From Echinostoma caproni (Eukaryota > Platyhelminthes > Trematoda > Plagiorchiida > Echinostomatidae), in the NCBI GenBank assembly GCA_900618425.1, contig UZAN01040052.1, forward strand, positions 1,007 through 28,945: a stretch of 27,939 bases of DNA, in the 5' to 3' direction. The notes beneath the pieces were generated by a model that searched no databases, was not told where the DNA came from, and saw only the letters and a program-made list of their open reading frames with translations. Made by a program: the position numbers and the translations under genes. This document shows, one piece after another, positions 1-10,425 of this stretch. Every line of letters begins with the position of its first letter. Position 1 is the first letter of the stretch.

Positions 1-1722
1 GATTTCCGCTTCAGTCTCATGGGTAGGATAGGCACGCACATACAGTGGCACCTGTGTACCCCCCCACTGTCAACTCAAGTCTGTATTTCTCTCTCTCACT
101 GGTTCCCCCTGTTTCTGTCCTCCCTTTCCATTTTACTTTAGCATTGTCTTCTCCCCCGACGCCCCGCCCCCCCGCCCCCCCACCGTTATTGTGTGTATTT
201 AGGTCTGTATGTATTGACGATGATTCGGAATGGTTGGTGAGGCTAAAGTGTTGGTGGTAGTGGCAGTGGTGGGGTGATGGTGGGCTACTGGTTGCAGTAA
301 AAGGCCAAACGAAGAGGGTAGTAAGTGGTTTGAGGAGGCGCGGTTGTTGAGTTAACAGACTGTATAGTGCGGTTTATCGAAACTGAGCGGTTTCCGTTTG
401 CACACTCCCTCATCTCTCGCGCACCCAATTTAGATTGCACCAGTCTCTCTCTCGCTCGCTCAAACACGCACAACTCCGTACACGGACCTATCGCTTGATC
501 TCCATTTTCGTTGCACAGCCTCTGTCTCTCTTCAACTGCAGTGGTTTTCGCGGTTGTGGTAGCGTACCCGCTGGTGTGTGTGTGGTCTTAAGCAGTTGCC
601 GTTCTTCTTCAGCATCTTCATCGTTTCTACGACAAATGCATCTAACGTGCGAATTGACGAGTTTCCGCAATAATTGAATTTCGTAGTGACACAGTACACA
701 CAACTCTCCCCCCCCCCACACACAAGCACACCTATGTGTGAGTGTATATATTTACGTGTGTATGAGTTTGTTTCAACCTTCGGTTGAGGTGTGTTGGTTT
801 CACGAGCGAGGGAAATGGAGATAGGGGCGGTCTGTTTCGGTTGTATTAGACGGGATTATCTTCGCCTGTTCCTATTTCCGTTCGACTATCTGCCCGATAC
901 ACGATGGCACCTGGGTTTCGTAAATGAACTGAGGGTACACACGGCTCGCTCGCTCGTTAGTGCCCGTTTGTGTACTTATATATACACATTCAGATACCGC
1001 ATAAACACGAGTAAGCACGCGAGCCACCTCTCTCGCATTATTACCTCAACCATTCATAGGGAAACTTGACTTGTTTGGGCGCACATGGGTTAAACTTCCG
1101 TTAGTCATTCATCTAGGGCATAGTGTTTTTCCAGTTGTGTGTGTGCGAGAGAGAAAGAGCAGGAATATGAAAGGTATACAAACCATATCGGTTCACTTGG
1201 CTTACGCCCGTAACTCGTGGGCACACGTACTGTTCCAGACACATACACACACGATAAGCACTGCGCAAGGGCTTCATGATGGGTGGGTAAGATGAATCTG
1301 AATTCTGGAAGCATGCTCACAATACGGTTCGTTAAGTCCTGCATCTTCACCAGAATCTGCCCATGGCCGATTAAAGTTACATGCAGGGAAAAAAACGGAC
1401 AAACACAGTCGATCCAATCACCTGTCTTCACGGTAGGCTAATGTTCGAGAGCAATGAATGAACCATACACAACCTCGCTCGGTAGGGTTGAAATGAACCC
1501 AGAACTAACGCTTCGATATTTCTTGAAATGATGAGGCAATCGATAATGAATTACATGAACAATTTGACCAGGAGGAACTACTTCATCAACTTAGAAAAAA
1601 TTGCATAAAATAATAACTGAGGTGCAATAAATTGATAAGCGAAGGAATAGGTCTTCAGGTAAACAATTAACTAATTCAGCCGAGAGAATTCCTATTTATC
1701 AATGAACTGTGCTCTGACTTAC
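1..1722 (-). other. Intron downstream of the FN3-1 exon (partial)
   Basis: This is the 5' part of the intron that follows FN3-1, running off the left edge. I see no FN3-2 or other LAR coding sequence on the minus strand here. Positions 1-1300 have an unusual composition: pyrimidine-rich blocks on the plus strand, several C runs (59-65, 153-181, 708-717) and many short GT/CA stretches. The overlapping short ORFs look like products of low-complexity sequence. Confidence 0.7.
153..181 (-). other. G-quadruplex motif
   Basis: The minus strand carries four G runs of 7, 7, 4 and 5 separated by loops of 1, 1 and 4 nt (plus-strand C runs 175-181, 167-173, 162-165, 153-157). This satisfies the usual G3+N1-7 rule with very short loops. 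Because the LAR gene is transcribed from right to left, the G-rich strand is the one present in the nascent RNA. Confidence 0.75.
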
Positions 1723-2055
1723 GTAGTTCAGCGGTTCTAAACTCCACCGGTTTGCTTGGTGGTGAGAGCCCGGCCGAACGACTGACCGCGTGTACTCGTA
1801 CCACATATTCCGTGTAGGGTGTTAACTCAGTCAGATTGTATGAGATTTGATCGGTTTGCGTATCGGGAATCGCGCGGGATTTCGGATCAATATTGGCGAC
1901 TTGTCTGCTGCCTAGTTTCCCGAAAGCATGACCTCTCGTTTCCACGCTTAGTGTATATGAATCCACCGAAGGGGATTTGCTCGGGCGCCACCACAAAACA
2001 GCAAATGTACCACTTATTGGACGAGCATCCAGATCCGTCGGTGGGGCAGGGAGTT
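1723..2055 (-). CDS. Lar: LAR-type receptor tyrosine phosphatase, exon for fibronectin type III domain 1
   Basis: Internal exon of 333 nt coding one complete FN3 domain. The acceptor tctacag lies above 2055 and the consensus donor gtaagt is at 1717-1722. It is phase 1 at both ends with 110 complete codons. It begins LPAPPTDLDA, has the B-strand tryptophan in VLWWRPSKSP (W-x-P, about residue 22), then the C-strand VDSYTLSVE and the tyrosine-corner segment NLTELTPYTEYVVRVHAVS. It ends PPSKPVEFRTAEL, which parallels PPSEPVLTQTSEQ of the first FN3 repeat of LAR. One N-glycosylation sequon (NLT) is present. The segment between the C strand and the tyrosine corner is longer than usual, making the domain roughly 15 residues longer than typical FN3-1. 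The next exon (FN3-2) is not in the remaining 1.7 kb, so it lies off the left edge. Confidence 0.92.
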
Positions 2056-2589
2056 CTGTAGATTTGATAAACGGAGTAGTGGTATGTTGTACAACTGAAT
2101 ATACATCGTTGCATGATTAAACGTTCCATCAGAAGTGTGTAATCAAGGTTTCATCGGTTGCAAAATGTAGATGATACTCGATCAATAATGGTTTTGTAAA
2201 GCAGCTTTCTAAAGGTTGAACCGAGTAGGAATAAAGTTTCAGTTTTTGATTTCAATTATTTCAAATCTGAAAACATTGTTGTCGAAGGTAATAAATCTGA
2301 TTTGAAACGATTAGAAAAAACGAACTACGTTTGTGAAAGTGAGATTTACCTAATCACGTATGGGTTAAACAGCGCTGTTCGATCAACTACCCGATATTCA
2401 TCAAGTGCAATTTCCATGTCACAGTCATCAAATGGGTCAATGAATTTGCACTGCAGGTAAGACACATCAAGCTGAAAGTAATCCTTCGTGACTTTTACCA
2501 GCCACATTTCTCTTTCATTCATTTTGTGGAAAAAACAATTTCTGTCATTTTCATGTTTTGTGCAACACTAATCAAGATCAAATCCGAAT

Positions 2590-2765
2590 GCAAAGTCGCC
2601 GACGTCAGGGTCAGCGTAATGCTCAGGATTTAGGGATTCAGTTTCTAACCCCTGACTTTGTGGTTCCAGTCCCGGCAGGAAAAACGAAAACAGTGTGCAC
2701 TGTTAAGGATTTACAGCCGAAAAGAAACAGCTATGTGTTGTTAGTTAGGAGACAATTCCATCGTT
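2590..2765 (+). mobile_element. Hammerhead-bearing tRNA-SINE relic, copy 1
   Basis: The segment lines up with the better copies at 20042-20190 and 16581-16710. A box-B-like GTGGTTCCAGTCCC at 2660-2673 is identical to the one at 20095-20108. About 20 nt further on comes GTGTGCACTG (2693-2702), the 5' side of hammerhead stem I. A strongly altered core follows (CTGTTAA in place of CTGATGA), then an intact GAAAC-AGCT at 2724-2732. The box A region (GCTCAGGATT) is degenerate. The copy is old and cannot be an active ribozyme as it stands. Confidence 0.65.
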
Positions 2766-3309
2766 TGTAGTAAAAATCGACCAATTTTTCCTAAATGTGT
2801 TTTTTTAAGCAGAGCTGATGTGTATCACCGAGTAAACCTAGAGCGAGGTGAAATATCGAAATTTACATAGCATTTGCGTGATGATTACTGCTTGTCGTAA
2901 AATGATACACTACGAAATAGCAGTGGCGTGTTTGAGTATAAGCATTACTTTTATAATATTTAAATTGTAATACTGTTAGTATGTCATAACACTATTTTGT
3001 AACTTGTGGTAATAATAAGTCTTTGAAACCTTTGTGTCAGTATAACTCGTGAAAAATATTACGAAAATGTTGTCCATTACAAAACATCAGTAGTCATTTT
3101 TAGCCTAATAACCAGTGTACAGAACTCCAAACACAGATGCTATGTTCACTGATCAGATCTCATCTACATGCCCAATTGTCTTTTCATCGAGTCAAACCTA
3201 CACGTACGAAGTAGTTTCATGGAAATTCACGGAGATTCGAGCCCATCGGTAGTGCAAATCCACCGTCGTCGTCCCAAATTTCAATTTCCTACCTCACTCC
3301 TGCAGGGCG

Positions 3310-3402
3310 CGTGTAGCCATCCCGGTTGTGAGCTGGTCGGTAAAGTAGTGGCTTACACACCTTGCATGTGATTGATCTGGAGTTCGAATCTCAGACTGAA
3401 CA
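3310..3402 (+). repeat. tRNA-Ala-like SINE head
   Basis: The 3' two thirds resemble a eukaryotic tRNA-Ala(TGC): an anticodon-loop region CTTGCATGTG with TGC at 3363-3365, a variable region, then a T-arm/box-B-like GGAGTTCGAATCTC at 3379-3392. The 5' part (AGCTGGTCGGTAAAGTAGTGG) is a poor D-arm match, and no proper acceptor stem can be formed, so it is a tRNA-derived repeat and not a working tRNA gene. A stretch about 40 nt downstream (CCGATGA ... AAAAAAC) vaguely recalls the hammerhead core, but not well enough to assign it to that family. Confidence 0.55.
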
Positions 3403-5364
3403 GTTGATATGCGCTACCGATGAACTTCAAAAAAACAATGCTCCAAGCTAGTTCTTGCCGATGACATAGTTGACTGGATAAAATAACGATTGTGGATGAA
3501 GATGGGATCTGAAGGGTAGTCAGTTACCATGAAAAGATATAACATTTCAGTAGATCGGTCAAAACGATTTCAAACAGACAAATCAGTGGAGTTGATTCAA
3601 CCCGATCTTCTGTGAAACCACAAAGGAAACCACAATTCACTTTAAATAATCAGCGTATTGATTACTAGGGGTGCTGTGGCGCTGATACAAAAAATTAATT
3701 ATATTACATCATACGTCATACATACACTTTTATTTTACAAACCAAAATTATCAAGACGAAAACGAGCAAGATTAAGATATTGAATAGAATGCATAATAAA
3801 GATTTGACCAAAGAAATTTCCTCGCGTTATATCTTTGGAAGTATGAGAATAACTCTGACGTTTGATTAACTAATTTCGTCTCAGTTTCTGGTAGTGGCGA
3901 AGATATGGAAGAGGAGTAAGTAGCAGTGATGGAATTGCAGAACTAGTGGAAGGTAAAAGGTCTGATGAAATATGGGCGACTGAATACGTGTGGTTTTGAA
4001 CAATCTCCTTCCACTGCCCACAAAGGAATCACGAAATGCACCTGTAGCTCCATCTTTGGCCAGTTTGTTATCGATGGGCATGTTTAGAATGATTCACTCG
4101 CTTTGAAGTGTTTGCATGCCATGATTTTTTCTGACTATCCTTGTGAATTTGCTATTCTACCAAGTAGCTTTACGAAACCTTTCAAGTGATTTAAAAGGCA
4201 TCTTCCATCCAGCGTCGGCGTTTTTAGTCGAGAACTTTGATAGCTGAATAAATCAATGAGATGTTATTTTGATCTAAACACTTGATTGGTCATCAGGAAT
4301 AAAATTGCACGGCTGGGCACCTTCTACTTCATCTATAGTATTACTCAGTTCATCATAAATCCTCCAGTTTTCAATAAGCTATTCTGATGAGATCAAACCA
4401 TTCACCACATAGTTGGGTTAGTTCATCTTACGTAACATTGATTCACTGTTCTCAACTCTAAGCTTTTACCGACACTTCTATCAACACGCCATATACTCCA
4501 AATTTGCTTTGGGTTGAAATTCATTAGCTTAACTTCATGTCCGCTCCACCGAAACTCTATCGCCGATCTGTGATAACCCTCTGCTGACTGCGAACTGCCC
4601 TTCCTCACGTATATCGATGGGACAAAATAAGCGCTTTGATCAATCAGTCAAGTGGGTCTCAGAAAGATCTACGTGTGATGCATATCTGAAAAAAATATTT
4701 GCTTCCCGAAAAGTGTTTTTCTGCAGAGGCTGTGAACCCCAAATCACGGAGTGACCTGATGTTTAGCCTACCGTACTAGCCAGTGAATGTTTATTGAGAG
4801 AACAACATATCCATCACAACAAAGCGAATGGATAATAATATTGTTAAATAATGGGAAGCCCTACCTGTTGTTATCGGGTGAAATCTGTAAGTAAAAAACA
4901 AACGGACGGAACGGTAGGTATGCTGAGAGACAACGTGTCCATGAATAATTCACGCCTCTCGCAGACCACTCTATTTAGACATCACACAGCGTATTGGGAT
5001 GCATGTAGAATAGCACCAAGCCTGTATACCGACCACCTCAACGGTATTGCAATGCGTTTTGTTGCATACATCCCAATAATCAGAATGAAATATAGTGTCT
5101 TCTACTTTATGATGGATGGCTGTGTGAAACAAGGGATTGGCTTCATTTTTTATTCATATGTTTCTCGCAATCAAGCATATCAACCACACACAGGCACACA
5201 TCCATACACAACTATTTGTTACCCAAAAACCTCGGACCGACTATTAGTGTGAGGCAAGGTGACCGCGAAGTACCGATCGATAATCGATCAACAGTCAGTC
5301 GGCATATGTACATCAATGTTGTCGGTGGAATCAGCAATAAAGAGAAATAGATAAGGAAATGGAT

Positions 5365-5455
5365 GTTTGGCAGATTTGATTTTGTATGGCGATTGTGAAA
5401 AGTTCAGTAACCTCGGTGGCTACTGAACTTTTCACAATCGCCATACAAAACAGAC
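5365..5455. repeat. Perfect 30-bp foldback made of SINE-B tail
   Basis: Arm 5380-5409 is the exact reverse complement of arm 5421-5450, with an 11-nt loop (ACCTCGGTGGC) between. The left arm with its flank TGTTTGGCAGATTTGA is a minus-oriented copy of the SINE-B tail seen at 23781-23835 (CACTTTTCACAATCGACATAG ... CAAATCTGCCAAAC). The right arm is a plus-oriented copy of the same tail. The arms show no mismatch, unlike all other repeats in the window. Confidence 0.9.
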
Positions 5456-7820
5456 AAGCAGTCGGACAACGTTTTGCTGTATACTTGTCGTAGTGTTGTA
5501 TCAAGCCGTTATTGCAAGCAACGTATGTTATGAAAACATGAAATGAAATCTGTGGGCCGTAAAACGATTGTTAAGTTTCTGTTTCACACTTCGTATATAT
5601 TTGAAAATATACGAAAATTTCAGTTTCTGTTGTTGGTAGTGTACTGTGTAGTTCACGGTGGATTTAACAGACCGCTGGGCGCTCAAATGCAACAAGTGGC
5701 CAACCTGTAAAAGATTACTGTTTTTGACTGATCTAAACCTGGCTAGGTGTCCGAGTCGTTTAGTTCCACTTAACTAATGGATTATACCTTTTAATTTATC
5801 ATGTTCTGGTAAACCGTGGGCAGTGAATACATGCTGGAACATCTCAAATTAAATGCCTGTATATTACACGTAGCTGGTTAGAGCCAATAACCNAACGTAT
5901 TGTGTAGATCGTTTCATTACGTGGATGAACGAGAGCTGCCAGGGCGTTGCATGCTTCTATCAGACCAGATTATTGCTTTTCTGGAGTGTTAGTGAAACGA
6001 AACTTGTATGACTTACTTCGAGCAGTAACAGTTTGTCAAAATACATATTTTTTAAAGAAACTAGACTAGAGTTCATTTTTGATCCGTTACCGTCACATGC
6101 GTTTAGCGTAAAATCTGAGGTAAGGAAAATTGTCAGTAGGTCAAAAAATCCGGCTTAGCGGTGGTCGACTCATTAACTGGTTGACTGAAGGGGGAAAGGC
6201 AAGGAACCTGGCGGCGGTCACGGTCTTGTTACAATCAGTCACTCGATTCGATAAGTCAGTCGTGAGTTACACTATCGATCTTTCTCCAGGGAAGTTGCAG
6301 TATATGAACGGGCTTTTCTTGCGAGCGTAGCTCGAAATTCAGTAAGTGCATAATGATCACTTCTACTGCCGTAATGTTCGGTGTCTGATAGCTTTCAACA
6401 GGATAAGTAGAACGATGCGTGCAATACCAACTGCATTTTTTTACTCCAACCAAATTCCCTAAATATGATAAAGCTGCGGGGACTACAAAGTTAGTTAAGC
6501 GATGAAAATCCCACTATACTGAAACAATTAACGAATAATTCTATTTGACCGCATATAACAGTGCTCATAAATTCAAGAGTACAACGTTATGCAATCAGAC
6601 AAGCTGATTTTGGTGAACAGTACTCGGTTCACCATTATTCATAGTGAGTGCACCCTACCATATCTCGATTGGTGGTCAGCATTTTGTGGCAAGGAGGAGA
6701 ATAGTATGAAACATTTTTCAATGTCCGCAGCGGAAAATTTCCTTAAGACATAGATGAACGGACACGCCGGATACAGAACTTAGGCTCGGACGATTCTGAA
6801 ATTGGTGTTCGTTGCGTAGAGGGCCACTCAACAAGATTTCCTGGATGACCGATACCATGAAACTCCATAAGCTCTTCATAATCCTGACACTGTGAATGAC
6901 AACCTCAGAATCATCGGGCGCTTGTTGGAGGGTGCACCTCAAGTTCTCACGCAATTCGGTTCGACCAATGCGGCAATAGTTTGTTTTACAGCGACAAACT
7001 ATCGGTAGTAAATTTATGTCCTCTTCAACGAATCAGTCCAGTGCCGCATGTATGTCCCGCCGGTGTATCGGTTTGCCATTATCATTCTACCAGTTAGTCT
7101 TTTAGTGAAAACTGGTTTTATGAACTTGATATTATTAACAACCGTTTGCCAGAAACATGATGACTCAACAGATCTTATAAAAAATAAAGTTTTGCATAGT
7201 TCGAACCCCATATGAAATAAGGTTGTACTGTTTCATTTGGTATCGATATGAATTGTTTTGACTCAAGGGATTTATACTGACATCACTTTATGAGGTGGCA
7301 TTTCGCCTTCTGTTGATTTGGAGCACAACCCTTGAATTGAAGCAAGTAATCCCTGACCTGGCTCATTTTCAGTGGCGTATAAGAGATTGACTATTCCCAA
7401 TATGGTTTCAGAGCAAAAGATAATTATGCCTATCTACACACTAGACGAACTTATCATGGTATGATATTGGAGCAGTAACTGCAAGCAATATGTCAACGAC
7501 TATGCTGTGTTGTACAGAGATCAGCGCGGTTGTGAAAACTTGACCCACTGGATAAAGCTAGATACAACTACCCAACGTGCCACAGTCATCATAATGACTT
7601 AACACGACTATGAAGAAAAACACAAAGCGTTTGATCTCGGCATCAGATCAATCAATCTGTCAGCTGAACGACGGGTTGTGTGAATGATAAATTTTGTCCA
7701 TCTATCACATTTTCTCTTCTCGAATATATCTTACTGTGTTTACTGAAAGCTTCAAGGAAACTCGTGTAAATTCACTGCAACCACAAGGAGGGGATCGGAA
7801 TGAAGAAAATCGGCGATTAG

Positions 7821-7915
7821 GGCCTGGTGGTGGAGTGGAAGCGGCGATTGATGCCGAAAGGGTGGGGGAGTGAAATCCCCTTGGAATAATGATGGTTAGC
7901 CTCATTTCCAAACAC
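7821..7915 (+). mobile_element. Hammerhead-bearing tRNA-SINE relic, copy 2
   Basis: The head GGCCTGGTGGTGGAGTGG aligns with GGCCCGGTGGCCGAGTGG of the copy at 13480-13638. The box B region is GGGGGAGTGAAATCCCC (compare GGGTTCGATCCCC), and both are followed by a shared CCCC-TTGGA-n-ATGATGG/ATCGATGG motif. The region where the ribozyme core should be is heavily mutated; only an AATCC...GGAACAG remnant with GGGGAC can be recognised. This is the most decayed of the assigned copies. Confidence 0.5.
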
Positions 7916-8266
7916 CGATACAATCCGGAACAGGGGACAGCAAGAATCGAGTGATTTAATGTAAGTCCACATATACCATAAACTAACTAAACTTGACCGA
8001 AATCTGCAAAAGCGATCAGCAGATAAGATGGCAGATAAAAAATGTTGACAATCAAGGTTGATGCATGTGATCATTGCGTGCAACAGAAATCGTGCTTTCT
8101 TCGTGTTCTACGGAATAATTGGCAATTTGACAGACAGACAAACAAACGATTCATACTCGTGTTTATTTTTCGGGAGCGCATATTGATGTGATAACTAATC
8201 TAATCTTTCGGTCATTTACTAATACACTGAATCAAATAGAGAATTTGAATTTCGTCGTCATCGCTT

Positions 8267-8301
8267 CAGCCGCTGCCGTCGCCGCTACCGCCACCGCCGC
8301 C
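8267..8301. repeat. Imperfect CCG/GCC trinucleotide repeat
   Basis: About 35 nt of CCGCTGCCGTCGCCGCTACC-type triplets, GGC-rich on the transcribed-sense strand. It is intronic with no coding signal around it. Confidence 0.8.
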
Positions 8302-8788
8302 AATAAACATACCCACTTGGGCAACTCGTATATTTCATTGCATTGAATTTTACAGACGACTGAAGAATTCCATCCGGATTCATTTTTTCATTTTGTATTC
8401 ATTTGGATGATCAAAAATTACTAACGGTATTGATTGAGCCTTTGATGTGCTTCTTTCTGGCTGCTTGTACCAAGTTGATAATCTCTTTTTTCCACGGTCA
8501 CACACGTACACGGATTGATATTATTTCACTGGCTCCTATCTAACGAGAACCGGTGTGTTCTGTTGTACTCCCAAATGTGACTGACAGATCACCCGGAGGT
8601 GAACTAATCCACTTCATTATGTCATGTTCGTGGGGCATAAAGAAACCAAAACAGAATGCGGGTATTATGTTTTACAAGCGTTTCCGGACTACGCCACTGT
8701 ATTGTCCATCAACTGATTGATTGAAGTAGAAGAAACGAATAGGCGCTTCCTTCATATTAGTTGATTTGTGGGATCAGTTTTGCCGTCG

Positions 8789-8853
8789 GTCAGTCAGTCA
8801 GTCAGTCAGTCAGTCAGTCAGTCATTCTGTCGTTCTCTCTGTCTGTCTGTCTG
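8789..8853. repeat. GTCA tetranucleotide microsatellite with GTCT extension
   Basis: Nine perfect GTCA units run from 8789 to 8824, followed after a short interruption by about four GTCT units. It is a candidate length-polymorphic marker within the Ig3/FN3-1 intron. Confidence 0.95.
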
Positions 8854-10116
8854 TTCGCCTGTGAGCATGCATTTTCATATGGAACATAACGGACCATAGA
8901 ATACATAAGACCATTGCACTTTCGAATTCTCGCTTTGATTTGGAGGGAAAATCTTGCCACACTTTGTATTCACTGAGGATCGTGAATAACATGATGAATC
9001 ATTTTTTGCTGCGATTAAACAAAGCCGATTTTTTACTCCCACCTTTATAATTGCTTTCTACGTATGAGAATAGTGTCATACTAATCGATATCCCTTTCGT
9101 TTTATCTCTGATGTTGTACGTGGGCAAATTCTTCCCTGATTTACTAAGTAAACAAATATTTAGGCATAATCCGTTTAACTGTTGACTACGTGTAAGAAAT
9201 TCTGGTGTACAAGTATAATCTCTTCATTCAACTTATTTAAACAATTCGTACATTTTCGAAAATATAATCGATTGTTGAGCAAAGCAAACCGTGATCAAAT
9301 ATGAAATGTGCTTCAAAGACGAAATAAATCAAGGTGCGCTCATAAATAAGTTTATCCTGTACTAGATAAAACAGAGTCAAAACGCTGTCAAGTTCGTTTC
9401 ATTTGCATTTCTCAACGGTACAGTGTGAGTCAGACTGGGGCTTTTCGAGGTGTGATAAATAGTGGATGAAAGGGGTTGTATGATGAAAGAAGTACTTCAT
9501 GTAACTGAAGGCAAGAAGTTGAATTTAATAATCATTTTTGTCACAGGCTGAATGGAAATAGTCAGTATATATGTATAGACTGACTGTCGGTCACGCTTGG
9601 CCTTCCTACTCAATCTTCAGCTCTTCCAGTCAACCTTGCAGTCAGAATAATGTGCTTGAAACTGAAGTCCGTTGACTGCTTAGTTCAATCAGTATCATCT
9701 ACTCCACATCACTACTCACAGGTAAATGGGTTAAATGTAGGCTATTATAGTGTGTCAGCAATACAAATAAATGTTAAGCGATCGTTTCAGGTTCATTGAC
9801 GGTCACATTTGGATCCCAAATAATGAAACCTATTTGAGTAACGTGATTACTTGAATAAGATAGTACCCAGTATTTTTCCATTTCCATTAAAATCTAATGA
9901 AAGTGAACACTTTTAGGTGTTTCCTGGGAAGGATATATTCATATTTTGATGTCAGAATGAAGTTCAGATATCTAGTAGTTAGATTACCAGATTACCGAAC
10001 GCCTAAACACACAACACACAATACGTACGTACCAAGGCAGCCAACGGTATGCGCTCAGTTAAACCCCTGTGTACACATGCATGTATATATTTGAAAATGT
10101 ATAAAAAATAGATTAC

Positions 10117-10425
10117 CTTTTACCACAACGCTGACGTTTTTGCGGACAAGTCCGAGCCCGTTTTTTGCTATACAGTTGTAATCATATGATTCTGTGATAT
10201 CCGTCAGACGTAGTGTGGCCTCGTGTGGTTGGGGTTCGGTAAGCGGACGTTCGGTCATCATCACAGGCATCCCCGAGTGTCTCGGTCCCGCCGGACTGCC
10301 CAGAGTTGACCACCAAACCATTGGTACGGGAAATCCTCCAGCGCGACATGTTAAGTTTGTACCGCGACCCGGAGAAACCTCAACCTTGTCCGGCATCTCA
10401 TTGATGGTGGGTGGAAATTGGATGC
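10117..10425 (-). CDS. Lar: LAR-type receptor tyrosine phosphatase, exon for Ig domain 3
   Basis: Internal exon of 309 nt encoding a whole Ig domain. The acceptor is ctcggtag above 10425; the donor gtaatc at 10111-10116 is a weaker site. It is phase 1 at both ends with 102 complete codons. The start IQFPPTINEMPDKVEVSPGR matches RFSIPP..HEVMPGG of LAR-family Ig3. The domain has the first cysteine at about residue 26 (NLTCRAGGFPVPMVWW), the core tryptophan at 37/38 and the second cysteine at about residue 84 (YDYNCIAKNGLG), and closes with VVVK like AQITVK in LAR. Two N-glycosylation sequons are visible (NLT next to the first cysteine, and NVS near the end). The stretch between the tryptophan and the second cysteine is rich in Gly and Pro and looks longer than in vertebrate proteins. 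It joins the FN3 exon through G|AA (Glu), giving VVVKELPAPP like VKALPKPP. Confidence 0.93.

Larger units (their letters stand above)
2056..10116 (-). other. Intron between Ig3 and FN3-1 exons
   Basis: An intron of about 8.1 kb bounded by the donor gtaatc (10111-10116) and the acceptor tctacag. It contains two hammerhead-SINE relics (2590-2765, 7821-7915), a tRNA-Ala-like repeat (3310-3402), the SINE-B foldback (5380-5450) and simple repeats at 8267-8301 and 8789-8853. There is one undetermined base at 5893. The longest plus-strand ORF (4851-5252, 133 codons) has no recognisable domain and overlaps an imperfect inverted repeat (4992-5005 against 5065-5078). The rest shows nothing I can name. 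Confidence 0.75.

Noticed and set aside
1..720. Pyrimidine-rich, GC-leaning region considered as a promoter or 5' UTR.
   Set aside because: It lies inside the LAR intron, with no clear start site, splice donor or coding frame. Low complexity explains it.
1105..1431. Minus-strand 108-codon ORF downstream of FN3-1, checked as a possible FN3-2 exon.
   Set aside because: It lacks the W-x-P and tyrosine-corner patterns of an FN3 domain and reads like intron sequence.
4851..5252. Longest plus-strand ORF, 133 codons.
   Set aside because: No recognisable domain, no splice context, and it overlaps an inverted repeat. ORFs of this length are expected by chance in about 28 kb read in six frames.
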